Below, piece by piece: positions 10,979-25,712 of a DNA stretch of 64,000 nucleotides. Position 1 is the stretch's first letter, and each line of letters opens with the position of its first letter. A program made the translations under genes and the position numbers. The stretch comes from Gymnothorax reevesii (Eukaryota; Chordata; Actinopteri; Anguilliformes; Muraenidae), in contig CM056581.1 of the NCBI GenBank assembly GCA_029721435.1, forward strand, positions 70,914,712-70,978,711, read 5' to 3'. The notes under the pieces were generated by a model that did not search any database, was not told the origin of the DNA, and was given only the letters and a program-made list of their open reading frames with translations.

Positions 10979-13447
10979 TCACTCATGTTTGTCACTTTCC
11001 CACTGATTTACACACAGAATGAAAATTTTTGACATGCAGAAGTTAAAAAAAAGAAAGTTTTTAAAAAAGTGTATGTCTTCACTACAGAGACTCATATTCA
11101 CTTCCAATAGGCCATAAAAACACATTGGAAAAATGGATGGCATATATGCAGTGCAACAGTGATCTGAAGCATTTCCCAGGCCAGATACACGCAGAGATTC
11201 ACATTCTGAGCTTAAAACCTCAAAGTAGCGTGTTTTCATGAAAGAGCGTATGGAGACAATATCAGCGCTCTAGGTCGCTTCCTTAAGAAGATAGCAGCCA
11301 ATTCACTCCTATTTAGTCATACAGTGAAAATTCACTCATGTTTGTCACTTTCCCACTGATTTACACACAGAATGAAAATTTTTGACACGCAGAAGTTAAA
11401 AAAAAGAAAGTTTTTAAAAAAGTGTATATCTTCACTACAGAGACTCATATTCACTTCCAATAGGCCACAAAAACACATTGGAAAAATGGATGGCATATAT
11501 GCAGTGCAACAATGATCTGAAGCATTTCCCAGGCCAGATACACGCAGAGATTCACATTCTGAGCTTAAAACCTCAAAGAAGCGTGTTTTCATGAAAGAGC
11601 GTATGGAGACAATATCAGCGCTCTAGCTCGCTTCCTTAAGAAGATAGCAGCCAATTCACTCCTATTTAGTCATACAGTGAAAATTCACTCATGTTTGTCA
11701 CTTTCCCACTGATTTACACACAGAATGAAAATTTTTGACATGCAGAAGTTAAAAAAAAGAAAGTTTTTAAAAAAGTGTATATCTTCACTACAGAGACTCA
11801 TATTCACTTCCAATAGGCCATAAAAACACATTGGAAAAATGGATGGCATATATGCAGTGCAACAGTGATCTGAAGCATTTCCCAGGCCAGATACACGCAG
11901 AGATTCACATTCTGAGCTTAAAACCTCAAAGTAGCGTGTTTTCATGAAAGAGCGTATGGAGACATCAGCGCTCTAGGTCGCTTCCTGAAGAAGATAGCAG
12001 CCAATTCACTCCTATTTAGTCATACAGTGAAAATTCACTCATGTTTGTCACTTTCCCACTGATTTACACACAGAATGAAAATTTTTGACACGCAGAAGTT
12101 AAAAAAAAGAAAGTTTTTAAAAAAGTGTATATCTTCACTACAGAGACTCATATTCACTTCCAATAGGCCATAAAAACACATTGGAAAAATGGATGGCATA
12201 TATGCAGTGCAACAATGATCTGAAGCATTTCCCAGGCCAGATACACGCAGAGATTCACATTCTGAGCTTAAAACCTCAAAGAAGCGTGTTTTCATGAAAG
12301 AGCGTATGGAGACAATATCAGCGCTCTAGCTCGCTTCCTTAAGAAGATAGCAGCCAATTCACTCCTATTTAGTCATACAGTGAAAATTCACTCATGTTTG
12401 TCACTTTCCCACTGATTTACACACAGAATGAACATTTTTGACATGCAGAAGTTAAAAAAAAGAAAGTTTTTAAAAAAGTGTATATCTTCACTAACAGAGA
12501 CTCATATTCACTTCCAATAGGCCATAAAAACACATTGGAAAAATGGATGGCTATATGCAGTGCAACAGTGATCTGAAGCATTTCCCAGGCCAGATACACG
12601 CAGAGATTCACATTCTGAGCTTAAAACCTCAAAGTAGCGTGTTTTCATGAAAGAGCGTATGGAGACAATATCAGCGCTCTAGGTCGCTTCCTTAAGAAGA
12701 TAGCAGCCAATTCACTCCTATTTAGTCATACAGTGAAAATTCACTCATGTTTGTCACTTTCCCACTGATTTACACACAGAATGAAAATTTTTGACATGCA
12801 GAAGTTAAAAAAAAGAAAGTTTTTAAAAAAGTGTATATCTTCACTACAGAGACTCATATTCACTTCCAATAGGCCAGAAAAACACATTGGAAAAATCTAT
12901 GGCATATATGCAGTGCAACAGTGATCTGAAGCATTTCCCAGGCCAGATACACGCAGAGATTCACATTCTGAGCTTAAAACCTCAAAGTAGCGTGTTTTCA
13001 TGAAAGAGCGTATGGAGACAATATCAGCGCTCTAGGTCGCTTCCTTAAGAAGATAGCAGCCAATTCACTCCTATTTAGTCATACAGTGAAAATTCACTCA
13101 TGTTTGTCACTTTCCCACTGATTTACACACAGAATGAAAATTTTTGACATGCAGAAGTTAAAAAAAAAGAAAGTTTTTAAAAAAGTGTATATCTTCACTA
13201 CAGAGACTCATATTCACTTCCAATAGGCCATAAAAACACATTGGAAAAATGGATGGCATATATGCAGTGCAACAGTGATCTGAAGCATTTCCCAGGCCAG
13301 ATACACGCAGAGATTCACATTCTGAGCTTAAAACCTCAAAGTAGCGTGTTTTCATGAAAGAGCGTATGGAGACAATATCAGCGCTCTAGGTCGCTTCCTT
13401 AAGAAGATAGCAGCCAATTCACTCCTATTTAGTCATACAGTGAAAAT
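10979..13447 (+). repeat. Type-A stretch with a dimeric repeat
   Basis: Monomers at 10979, 11332, 11685, 12035, 12388, 12741 and 13094 are all type A. The pairs 10979-11332 and 11685-12035 form two tandem dimers: the first member has AGTAGCG and CTAGGTCGC, and the second GACACGCAG, CAACAATGATC and AGAAGCG. The copy at 11685 lost three bases (GAGACATCAG near 11963). The copy at 12388 has a one-base gain (CACTAACAG, near 12493) and a one-base loss (GGCTATATGC, near 12551). The copy at 12741 has GGCCAGAAAAACAC and AAATCTATGG. Confidence 0.84.
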
Positions 13448-16400
13448 TCACTCATGTTTGTCACTTTCCCACTGATTTACACACAGAATGAAAATTTTTG
13501 ACATGCAGAAGTTAAAAAAAAAGAAAGTTTTTAAAAAAGTGTATATCTTCACTACAGAGACTCATATTCACTTCCAATAGGCCATAAAAACACATTGGAA
13601 AAATGGATGGCATATATGCAGTGCAACAGTGATCTGAAGCATTTCCCAGGCCAGATACACGCAGAGATTCACATTCTGAGCTTAAAACCTCAAAGTAGCG
13701 TGTTTTCATGAAAGAGCGTATGGAGACAATATCAGCGCTCTAGCTCGCTTCCTTAAGAAGATAGAAGCCAATTCACTCCTATTTAGTCATACAGTGAAAA
13801 TTCACTCATGTTTGTCACTTTCCCACTGATTTACACACAGAATGAAAATTTTTGACACGCAGAAGTTAAAAAAAAGAAAGTTTTTAAAAAAGTGTATATC
13901 TTCACTACAGAGACTCATATTCACTTCCAATAGGCCATAAAAACACATTGGAAAAATGGATGGCATATATGCAGTGCAACAGTGATCTGAAGCATTTCCC
14001 AGGCCAGATACACGCAGAGATTCACATTCTGAGCTTAAAACCTCAAAGAAGCGTGTTTTCATGAAAGAGCGTATGGAGACAATATCAGAGCTCTAGCTCG
14101 CTTCCTTAAGAAGATAGCAGCCAATTCACTCCTATTTAGTCATACAGTGAAAATTCACTCATGTTTGTCACTTTCCCACTGATTTACACACGGATTGAAA
14201 CTTTTTGACAAGCAGAAGTAAAAAAAAAGAAAGTTTTTAAAAAAGTGTATATCTTCACTACAGAGACTCATATTCACTTCCAATAGGCCATAAAAACACA
14301 TTGGAAAAATGGATGGCATATATGCAGTGCAACAATGATCTGAAGCATTTCCCAGGCCAGATACACGCAGAGATTCACATTCTGAGCTTAAAACCTCAAA
14401 GAAGCGTGTTTTCATGAAAGAGCGTATGGAGACAATATCAGCGCTCTAGCTCGCTTCCTTAAGAAGATAGCAGCCAATTCACTCCTATTTAGTCATACAG
14501 TGAAAATTCACTCATGTTTGTCACTTTCCCACTGATTTACACACGGATTGAAACTTTTTGACATGCAGAAGTTAAAAAAAAGAAAGTTTTTAAAAAAGTG
14601 TATATCTTCACTACAGAGACTCATATTCACTTCCAATAGGCCATAAAAACACATTGGAAATATGGATGGCATATATGCAGTGCAACAATGATCTGAAGCA
14701 TTTCCCAGGCCAGATACACGCAGAGATTCACATTCTGAGCTTAAAACCTCAAAGAAGCGTGTTTTCATGAAAGAGCGTATGGAGACAATATTAGCGCTCT
14801 AGCTCGCTTCCTTAAGAAGATAGCAGCCAATTCACTCCTATTTAGTCATACAGTGAAAATTCACTCATGTTTGTCACTTTCCCACTGATTTACACACAGA
14901 ATGAAAATTTTTGACATGCAGAAGTTAAAAAAAAGAAAGTTTTTAAAAAAGTGTATATCTTCACTACAGAGACTCATATTCACTTCCAATAGGCCATAAA
15001 AACACATTGGAAAAATGGATGGCATATATGCAGTGCAACAGTGATCTGAAGCATTTCCCAGGCCAGATACACGCAGAGATTCACATTCTGAGCTTAAAAC
15101 CTCAAAGTAGCGTGTTTTCATGAAAGAGCGTATGGAGACAATATCAGCGCTCTAGGTCGCTTCCTTAAGAAGATAGCAGCCAATTCACTCCTATTTAGTC
15201 ATACAGTGAAAATTCACTCATGTTTGTCACTTTCCCACTGATTTACACACAGAATGAAAATTTTTGACATGCAGAAGTTAAAAAAAAGAAAGTTTTTAAA
15301 AAAGTGTATATCTTCACTACAGAGACTCATATTCACTTCCAATAGGCCATAAAAACACATTGGAAAAATGGATGGCATATATGCAGTGCAACATTGATCT
15401 GAAGCATTTCCCAGGCCAGATACACGCAGAGATTCACATTCTGAGCTTAAAACCTCAAAGTAGCGTGTTTTCATGAAAGAGCGTATGGAGACAATATCAG
15501 CGCTCTAGGTCGCTTCCTTAAGAAGATAGCAGCCAATTCACTCCTATTTAGTCATACAGTGAAAATTCACTCATGTTTGTCACTTTCCCACTGATTTACA
15601 CACAGAATGAAAATTTTTGACATGCAGAAGTTAAAAAAAAGAAAGTTTTTAAAAAAGTGTATATCTTCACTACAGAGACTCATATTCACTTCCAATAGGC
15701 CATAAAAACACATTGGAAAAATGGATGGCATATATGCAGTGCAACAGTGATCTGAAGCATTTCCCAGGCCAGATACACGCAGAGATTCACATTCTGAGCT
15801 TAAAACCTCAAAGTAGCGTGTTTTCATGAAAGAGCGTATGGAGACAATATCAGCGCTCTAGGTCGCTTCCTTAAGAAGATAGCAGCCAATTCACTCCTAT
15901 TTAGTCATACAGTGAAAATTCACTCATGTTTGTCACTTTCCCACTGATTTACACACAGAATGAAAATTTTTGACATGCAGAAGTTAAAAAAAAGAAAGTT
16001 TTTAAAAAAAGTGTATATCTTCACTACAGAGACTCATATTCACTTCCAATAGGCCATACAAGCAAATTGGACAAATTGCTGCCATATATGCAGTGCACAG
16101 TGATCTGAAGCATTTCCCAGCCCAGATACACGAACAGAGTCACATTCTGAGATTAAAACCGAGAAGAAGCGTGTTTTCATGAAAGAGCGTATGGAGACAA
16201 TATCAGCGCTCTAGCTCGCTTCCTAAAGAAGATAGCAGCCAATTCACTCCTATTTAGTCATACAGTGAAAATTCACTCATGTTTGTCACTTTCCCACTGA
16301 TTTACACACGGATTGAAACTTTTTGACAAGCAGAAGTAAAAAAAAAAGAAAGTTTTTAAAAAAGTGCATATCTTCACTTCAGAGACTCATATTCACTTCC

Positions 16401-16979
16401 AATAGGCCATACAAGCACATTGGAAAAATTGGTGGCATATATGCAGTGCAACAGAGATCTGAAGCATTTCCCAGGCCAGATACACGCAGAGATTCACATT
16501 CTGAGCTTAAAACCTCAAAGAAGCGTGTTTTCATGAAAGAGCGTATGGAGACAATATCAGCGCTCTAGCTCGCTTCCCTAAGAAGATAGCAGCCAATTCA
16601 CTCCTATTTAGTCATACAGTGAAAATTCACTCATGTTTGTCACTTTCCCACTGATTTACACACAGAATGAAAATTTTTGACATGCAGAAGTTAAAAAAAA
16701 GAAAGTTTTTAAAAAAGTGTATATCTTCACTACAGAGACTCATATTCACTTCCAATAGGCCATAAAAACACATTGGAAAAATGGATGGCATATATGCAGT
16801 GCCACAGTGATCTGAAGCATTTCCCAGGCCAGATACACGCAGAGATTCACATTCTGAGCTTAAAACCTCAAAGAAGCGTGTTTTCATGAAAGAGCGTATG
16901 GAGACAATATCAGCGCTCTAGCTCGCTTCCTTAAGAAGATAGAAGCCAATTCACTCCTATTTAGTCATACAGTGAAAAT

Positions 16980-17285
16980 TCACTCATGTTTGTCACTTTC
17001 CCACTGATTTACACACAGAATGAAAATTTTTGACATGCAGAAGTTAAAAAAAAGAAAGTTTTTAAAAAAGTGTATATCTTCACTACAGAGACTCATATTC
17101 ACTTCCAATAGGCCATAAAAACACATTGGAAAAATGGATGGCATATATGCAGTGCAACAGTGATCTGAAGCATTTCCCAGGCCAGATACACGCAGAGATT
17201 CACATTCTGAGCTTAAAACCTCAATATATATCTTCCTAAAGAAGATAGCAGCCAATTCACTCCTATTTAGTCATACAGTGAAAAT
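16980..17285 (+). repeat. Shortened type-A monomer (306 bp)
   Basis: After CCTCAA the usual 54 bases up to CTTCC are replaced by seven bases, TATATAT (17225-17231), a net loss of 47. The lost part holds the AGCG tail, TTTCATGAAAG, GAGCGTATGG and AGCGCT, and with them four of the five CpG. The inserted TATATAT running into CTTCC resembles TATATCTTCAC in the front half of the monomer, as a template switch could leave. Confidence 0.9.
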
Positions 17286-17991
17286 TCACTCATGTTTGTC
17301 ACTTTCCCACTGATTTACACACGGATTGAAACTTTTTGACAAGCAGAAGTAAAAAAAAAGAAAGTTTTTAAAAAAGTGCATATCTTCACTTCAGAGACTC
17401 ATATTCACTTCCAATAGGCCATACAAGCACATTGGAAAAATTGGTGGCATATATGCAGTGCAACAGAGATCTGAAGCATTTCCCAGGCCAGATACAAGCA
17501 GAGATTCACATTCTGAGCTTAAAACCTCAAAGAAGCGTGTTTTCATGAAAGAGCGTATGGAGACAATATCAGCGCTCTAGCTCGCTTCCCTAAGAAGATA
17601 GCAGCCAATTCACTCCTATTTAGTCATACAGTGAAAATTCACTCATGTTTGTCACTTTCCCACTGATTTACACACAGAATGAAAATTTTTGACATGCAGA
17701 AGTTAAAAAAAAGAAAGTTTTTAAAAAAGTGTATATCTTCACTACAGAGACTCATATTCACTTCCAATAGGCCATAAAAACACATTGGAAAAATGGATGG
17801 CATATATGCAGTGCCACAGTGATCTGAAGCATTTCCCAGGCCAGATACACGCAGAGATTCACATTCTGAGCTTAAAACCTCAAAGAAGCGTGTTTTCATG
17901 AAAGAGCGTATGGAGACAATATCAGCGCTCTAGCTCGCTTCCTTAAGAAGATAGAAGCCAATTCACTCCTATTTAGTCATACAGTGAAAAT

Positions 17992-18297
17992 TCACTCATG
18001 TTTGTCACTTTCCCACTGATTTACACACAGAATGAAAATTTTTGACATGCAGAAGTTAAAAAAAAGAAAGTTTTTAAAAAAGTGTATATCTTCACTACAG
18101 AGACTCATATTCACTTCCAATAGGCCATAAAAACACATTGGAAAAATGGATGGCATATATGCAGTGCAACAGTGATCTGAAGCATTTCCCAGGCCAGATA
18201 CACGCAGAGATTCACATTCTGAGCTTAAAACCTCAATATATATCTTCCTTAAGAAGATAGCAGCCAATTCACTCCTATTTAGTCATACAGTGAAAAT
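17992..18297 (+). repeat. Shortened type-A monomer, second in unit 1
   Basis: It has the same junction (TATATAT at 18237-18243) as the monomer 1,012 bp upstream. With the preceding type-A monomer (17639) it repeats the pair 16627-17285. It differs downstream of the junction: CTTCCTTAAG here, CTTCCTAAAG in the first. Confidence 0.9.
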
Positions 18298-21200
18298 TCA
18301 CTCATGTTTGTCACTTTCCCACTGATTTACACACGGATTGAAACTTTTTGACAAGCAGAAGTAAAAAAAAAAGAAAGTTTTTAAAAAAGTGCATATCTTC
18401 ACTTCTGAGACTCATATTCACTTCCAATAGGCCATACAAGCAAATTGGACAAATTGCTGCCATATATGCAGTGCACAGTGATCTGAAGCATTTCCCAGCC
18501 CAGATACACGAACAGATTCACTTTCTGAGTTTAAAACCTAGAAGAAGCGTGTTTTCATGAAAGAGCGTATGGAGACAATATCAGCGCTCTAGCTCGCTTC
18601 CTTAAGAAGATAGCAGCCAATTCACTCCTATTTAGTCATACAGTGAAAATTCACTCATGTTTGTCACTTTCCCACTGATTTACACACAGAATGAAAATTT
18701 TTGACATGCAGAAGTTAAAAAAAAGAAAGTTTTTAAAAAAGTGTATATCTTCACTTCAGAGACTAATATTCACTTCCAATAGGCCATACAAGCACATTGG
18801 AAAAATTGGTGGCATATATGCAGTGCAACAGAGATCTGAAGCATTTCCCAGGCCAGATACACGCAGAGATTCACATTCTGACCTTAAAACCTCAAAGAAG
18901 CGTGTTTTCATGAAAGAGCGTATGGAGACAATATCAGCGCTCTAGCTCGCTTCCCTAAGAAGATAGCAGCCAATTCACTCCTATTTAGTCATACAGTGAA
19001 AATTCACTCATGTTTGTCACTTTCCCACTGATTTACACACAGAATGAAAATTTTTGACATGCAGAAGTTAAAAAAAAAGAAAGTTTTTAAAAAAGTGTAT
19101 ATCTTCACTACAGAGACTCATATTCACTTCCAATAGGCCATAAAAACACATTGGAAAAATGGATGGCATATATGCAGTGCCACAGTGATCTGAAGCATTT
19201 CCCAGGCCAGATACACGCAGAGATTCACATTCTGAGCTTAAAACCTCAAAGAAGCGTGTTTTCATGAAAGAGCGTATGGAGACAATATCAGCGCTCTAGC
19301 TCGCTTCCTAAAGAAGATAGAAGCCAATTCACTCCTATTTAGTCATACAGTGAAAATTCACTCATGTTTGTCACTTTCCCACTGATTTACACACAGAATG
19401 AAAATTTTTGACATGCAGAAGTTAAAAAAAAGAAAGTTTTTAAAAAAGTGTATATCTTCACTACAGAGACTCATATTCACTTCCAATAGGCCATAAAAAC
19501 ACATTGGAAAAATGGATGGCATATATGCAGTGCAACAGTGATCTGAAGCATTTCCCAGGCCAGATACACGCAGAGATTCACATTCTGAGCTTAAAACCTC
19601 AAAGAAGCGTGTTTTCATGAAAGAGCGTATGGAGACAATATCAGCGCTCTAGCTCGCTTCCTTAAGAAGATAGAAGCCAATTCACTCCTATTTAGTCATA
19701 CAGTGAAAATTCACTCATGTTTGTCACTTTCCCACTGATTTACACACGGATTGAAACTTTTTGACAAGCAGAAGTAAAAAAAAAAGAAAGTTTTTAAAAA
19801 AGTGCATATCTTCACTTCAGAGACTCATATTCACTTCCAATAGGCCATACAAGCAAATTGGACAAATTGCTGCCATATATGCAGTGCACAGTGATCTGAA
19901 GCATTTCCCAGCCCAGATACACGAACAGATTCACTTTCTGAGCTTAAAACCTAGAAGAAGCGTGTTTTCATGAAAGAGCGTATGGAGACAATATCAGCGC
20001 TCTAGCTCGCTTCCTTAAGAAGATAGCAGCCAATTCACTCCTATTTAGTCATACAGTGAAAATTCACTCATGTTTGTCACTTTCCCACTGATTTACACAC
20101 AGAATGAAAATTTTTGACATGCAGAAGTTAAAAAAAAGAAAGTTTTTAAAAAAGTGTATATCTTCACTTCAGAGACTAATATTCACTTCCAATAGGCCAT
20201 ACAAGCACATTGGAAAAATTGGTGGCATATATGCAGTGCAACAGAGATCTGAAGCATTTCCCAGGCCAGATACACGCAGAGATTCACATTCTGACCTTAA
20301 AACCTCAAAGAAGCGTGTTTTCATGAAAGAGCGTATGGAGACAATATCAGCGCTCTAGCTCGCTTCCCTAAGAAGATAGCAGCCAATTCACTCCTATTTA
20401 GTCATACAGTGAAAATTCACTCATGTTTGTCACTTTCCCACTGATTTACACACAGAATGAAAATTTTTGACATGCAGAAGTTAAAAAAAAAGAAAGTTTT
20501 TAAAAAAGTGTATATCTTCACTACAGAGACTCATATTCACTTCCAATAGGCCATAAAAACACATTGGAAAAATGGATGGCATATATGCAGTGCCACAGTG
20601 ATCTGAAGCATTTCCCAGGCCAGATACACGCAGAGATTCACATTCTGAGCTTAAAACCTCAAAGAAGCGTGTTTTCATGAAAGAGCGTATGGAGACAATA
20701 TCAGCGCTCTAGCTCGCTTCCTAAAGAAGATAGAAGCCAATTCACTCCTATTTAGTCATACAGTGAAAATTCACTCATGTTTGTCACTTTCCCACTGATT
20801 TACACACAGAATGAAAATTTTTGACATGCAGAAGTTAAAAAAAAGAAAGTTTTTAAAAAAGTGTATATCTTCACTACAGAGACTCATATTCACTTCCAAT
20901 AGGCCATAAAAACACATTGGAAAAATGGATGGCATATATGCAGTGCAACAGTGATCTGAAGCATTTCCCAGGCCAGATACACGCAGAGATTCACATTCTG
21001 AGCTTAAAACCTCAAAGAAGCGTGTTTTCATGAAAGAGCGTATGGAGACAATATCAGCGCTCTAGCTCGCTTCCTTAAGAAGATAGAAGCCAATTCACTC
21101 CTATTTAGTCATACAGTGAAAATTCACTCATGTTTGTCACTTTCCCACTGATTTACACACGGATTGAAACTTTTTGACAAGCAGAAGTAAAAAAAAAAGA

Positions 21201-22536
21201 AAGTTTTTAAAAAAGTGCATATCTTCACTTCAGAGACTCATATTCACTTCCAATAGGCCATACAAGCAAATTGGACAAATTGCTGCCATATATGCAGTGC
21301 ACAGTGATCTGAAGCATTTCCCAGCCCAGATACACGAACAGATTCACTTTCTGAGCTTAAAACCTAGAAGAAGCGTGTTTTCATGAAAGAGCGTATGGAG
21401 ACAATATCAGCGCTCTAGCTCGCTTCCTTAAGAAGATAGCAGCCAATTCACTCCTATTTAGTCATACAGTGAAAATTCACTCATGTTTGTCACTTTCCCA
21501 CTGATTTACACACAGAATGAAAATTTTTGACATGCAGAAGTTAAAAAAAAGAAAGTTTTTAAAAAAGTGTATATCTTCACTTCAGAGACTAATATTCACT
21601 TCCAATAGGCCATACAAGCACATTGGAAAAATTGGTGGCATATATGCAGTGCAACAGAGATCTGAAGCATTTCCCAGGCCAGATACACGCAGAGATTCAC
21701 ATTCTGACCTTAAAACCTCAAAGAAGCGTGTTTTCATGAAAGAGCGTATGGAGACAATATCAGCGCTCTAGCTCGCTTCCCTAAGAAGATAGCAGCCAAT
21801 TCACTCCTATTTAGTCATACAGTGAAAATTCACTCATGTTTGTCACTTTCCCACTGATTTACACACAGAATGAAAATTTTTGACATGCAGAAGTTAAAAA
21901 AAAAGAAAGTTTTTAAAAAAGTGTATATCTTCACTACAGAGACTCATATTCACTTCCAATAGGCCATAAAAACACATTGGAAAAATGGATGGCATATATG
22001 CAGTGCCACAGTGATCTGAAGCATTTCCCAGGCCAGATACACGCAGAGATTCACATTCTGAGCTTAAAACCTCAAAGAAGCGTGTTTTCATGAAAGAGCG
22101 TATGGAGACAATATCAGCGCTCTAGCTCGCTTCCTAAAGAAGATAGAAGCCAATTCACTCCTATTTAGTCATACAGTGAAAATTCACTCATGTTTGTCAC
22201 TTTCCCACTGATTTACACACAGAATGAAAATTTTTGACATGCAGAAGTTAAAAAAAAGAAAGTTTTTAAAAAAGTGTATATCTTCACTACAGAGACTCAT
22301 ATTCACTTCCAATAGGCCATACAAACACATTGGAAAAATGGATGGCATATATGCAGTGCAACAGTGATCTGAAGCATTTCCCAGGCCAGATACACGCAGA
22401 GATTCACATTCTGAGCTTAAAACCTCAAAGAAGCGTGTTTTCATGAAAGAGCGTATGGAGACAATATCAGCGCTCTAGCTCGCTTCCTTAGGAAGATAGA
22501 AGCCAATTCACTCCTATTTAGTCATACAGTGAAAAT
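18298..22536 (+). repeat. Four-monomer higher-order repeat (1,413 bp), three tandem copies
   Basis: Copies begin at 18298, 19711 and 21124. Each is B (GGATTG front), C (GACCTT tail), A (nine-A run, GTGCCACAG), A. The period is exactly 1,413 bp at every landmark. The first copy is marked by CTTCTGAG and GAGTTT in its B monomer. The last copy ends with the ACAAACAC / TTAGGAAG monomer at 22184. The copies look almost identical by eye, so this expansion is recent or strongly homogenised. Confidence 0.92.
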
Positions 22537-25500
22537 TCACTCATGTTTGTCACTTTCCCACTGATTTACACACAGAATGAAAATTTTTGACACGCAGAAG
22601 TTAAAAAAAAGAAAGTTTTTAAAAAAGTGTATATCTTCACTACAGAGACTCATATTCACTTCCAATAGGCCATAAAAACACATTGGAAAAATGGATGGCA
22701 TATATGCAGTGCAACAGTGATCTGAAGCATTTCCCAGGCCAGATACACGCAGAGATTCACATTCTGAGCTTAAAACCTCAAAGTAGCGTGTTTTCATGAA
22801 AGAGCGTATGGAGACAATATCAGCGCTCTAGCTCGCTTCCTTAAGAAGATAGAAGCCAATTCACTCCTATTTAGTCATACAGTGAAAATTCACTCATGTT
22901 TGTCACTTTCCCACTGATTTACACACAGAATGAAAATTTTTGACACGCAGAAGTTAAAAAAAAGAAAGTTTTTAAAAAAGTGTATATCTTCACTACAGAG
23001 ACTCATATTCACTTCCAATAGGCCATAAAAACACATTGGAAAAATGGATGGCATATATGCAGTGCAACAGTGATCTGAAGCATTTCCCAGGCCAGATACA
23101 CGCAGAGATTCACATTCTGAGCTTAAAACCTCAAAGAAGCGTGTTTTCATGAAAGAGCGTATGGAGACAATATCAGAGCTCTAGCTCGCTTCCTTAAGAA
23201 GATAGCAGCCAATTCACTCCTATTTAGTCATACAGTGAAAATTCACTCATGTTTGTCACTTTCCCACTGATTTACACACGGATTGAAACTTTTTGACAAG
23301 CAGAAGTAAAAAAAAAGAAAGTTTTTAAAAAAGTGTATATCTTCACTACAGAGACTCATATTCACTTCCAATAGGCCATAAAAACACATTGGAAAAATGG
23401 ATGGCATATATGCAGTGCAACAATGATCTGAAGCATTTCCCAGGCCAGATACACGCAGAGATTCACATTCTGAGCTTAAAACCTCAAAGAAGCGTGTTTT
23501 CATGAAAGAGCGTATGGAGACAATATCAGCGCTCTAGCTCGCTTCCTTAAGAAGATAGCAGCCAATTCACTCCTATTTAGTCATACAGTGAAAATTCACT
23601 CATGTTTGTCACTTTCCCACTGATTTACACACGGATTGAAACTTTTTGACATGCAGAAGTTAAAAAAAAGAAAGTTTTTAAAAAAGTGTATATCTTCACT
23701 ACAGAGACTCATATTCACTTCCAATAGGCCATAAAAACACATTGGAAATATGGATGGCATATATGCAGTGCAACAATGATCTGAAGCATTTCCCAGGCCA
23801 GATACACGCAGAGATTCACATTCTGAGCTTAAAACCTCAAAGAAGCGTGTTTTCATGAAAGAGCGTATGGAGACAATATTAGCGCTCTAGCTCGCTTCCT
23901 TAAGAAGATAGCAGCCAATTCACTCCTATTTAGTCATACAGTGAAAATTCACTCATGTTTGTCACTTTCCCACTGATTTACACACAGAATGAAAATTTTT
24001 GACATGCAGAAGTTAAAAAAAAGAAAGTTTTTAAAAAAGTGTATATCTTCACTACAGAGACTCATATTCACTTCCAATAGGCCATAAAAACACATTGGAA
24101 AAATGGATGGCATATATGCAGTGCAACAGTGATCTGAAGCATTTCCCAGGCCAGATACACGCAGAGATTCACATTCTGAGCTTAAAACCTCAAAGTAGCG
24201 TGTTTTCATGAAAGAGCGTATGGAGACAATATCAGCGCTCTAGCTCGCTTCCTTAAGAAGATAGCAGCCAATTCACTCCTATTTAGTCATACAGTGAAAA
24301 TTCACTCATGTTTGTCACTTTCCCACTGATTTACACACAGAATGAAAATTTTTGACATGCAGAAGTTAAAAAAAAGAAAGTTTTTAAAAAAGTGTATATC
24401 TTCACTACAGAGACTCATATTCACTTCCAATAGGCCATAAAAACACATTGGAAAAATGGATGGCATATATGCAGTGCAACATTGATCTGAAGCATTTCCC
24501 AGGCCAGATACACGCAGAGATTCACATTCTGAGCTTAAAACCTCAAAGTAGCGTGTTTTCATGAAAGAGCGTATGGAGACAATATCAGCGCTCTAGGTCG
24601 CTTCCTTAAGAAGATAGCAGCCAATTCACTCCTATTTAGTCATACAGTGAAAATTCACTCATGTTTGTCACTTTCCCACTGATTTACACACAGAATGAAA
24701 ATTTTTGACATGCAGAAGTTAAAAAAAAGAAAGTTTTTAAAAGTGTATATCTTCACTACAGAGACTCATATTCACTTCCAATAGGCCATAAAAACACATT
24801 GGAAAAATGGATGGCATATATGCAGTGCAACAGTGATCTGAAGCATTTCCCAGGCCAGATACACGCAGAGATTCACATTCTGAGCTTAAAACCTCAAAGT
24901 AGCGTGTTTTCATGAAAGAGCGTATGGAGACAATATCAGCGCTCTAGGTCGCTTCCTTAAGAAGATAGGAGCCAATTCACTCCTATTTAGTCATACAGTG
25001 AAAATTCACTCATGTTTGTCACTTTCCCACTGATTTACACACAGAATGAAAATTTTTGACATGCAGAAGTTAAAAAAAAGAAAGTTTTTAAAAAAAGTGT
25101 ATATCTTCACTACAGAGACTCATATTCACTTCCAATAGGCCATACAAGCAAATTGGACAAATTGCTGCCATATATGCAGTGCACAGTGATCTGAAGCATT
25201 TCCCAGCCCAGATACACGAACAGATTCACATTCTGAGATTAAAACCGAGAAGAAGCGTGTTTTCATGAAAGAGCGTATGGAGACAATATCAGCGCTCTAG
25301 CTCGCTTCCTAAAGAAGATAGCAGCCAATTCACTCCTATTTAGTCATACAGTGAAAATTCACTCATGTTTGTCACTTTCCCACTGATTTACACACGGATT
25401 GAAACTTTTTGACAAGCAGAAGTAAAAAAAAAAGAAAGTTTTTAAAAAAGTGCATATCTTCACTTCAGAGACTCATATTCACTTCCAATAGGCCATACAA

Positions 25501-25712
25501 GCACATTGGAAATATTGGTGGCATATATGCAGTGCAACAGAGATCTGAAGCATTTCCCAGGCCAGATACACGCAGAGATTCACATTCTGAGCTTAAAACC
25601 TCAAAGAAGCGTGTTTTCATGAAAGAGCGTATGGAGACAATATCAGCGCTCTAGCTCGCTTCCTTAAGAAGATAGAAGCCAATTCACTCCTATTTAGTCA
25701 TACAGTGAAAAT

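Larger units (their letters stand above)
13448..22536 (+). repeat. Large tandem duplication, unit 1 (about 9.09 kb, 26 monomers)
   Basis: Monomers from 13448 to 22184 recur in the same order about 9,085 bp downstream (22537 to 31269). The layout is four type-A monomers, the A-A-B block with CAACATTGATC, C (16273), two rounds of A plus shortened A (16627-17285, 17639-18297) separated by C (17286), and three rounds of a B-C-A-A unit. Private markers shared with unit 2 include TTTTTAAAAAAAGTG near 16003 and 25087, CTTCTGAG near 18403 and 27489, and ACAAACAC with TTAGGAAG near 22320 and 31405. Confidence 0.88.
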
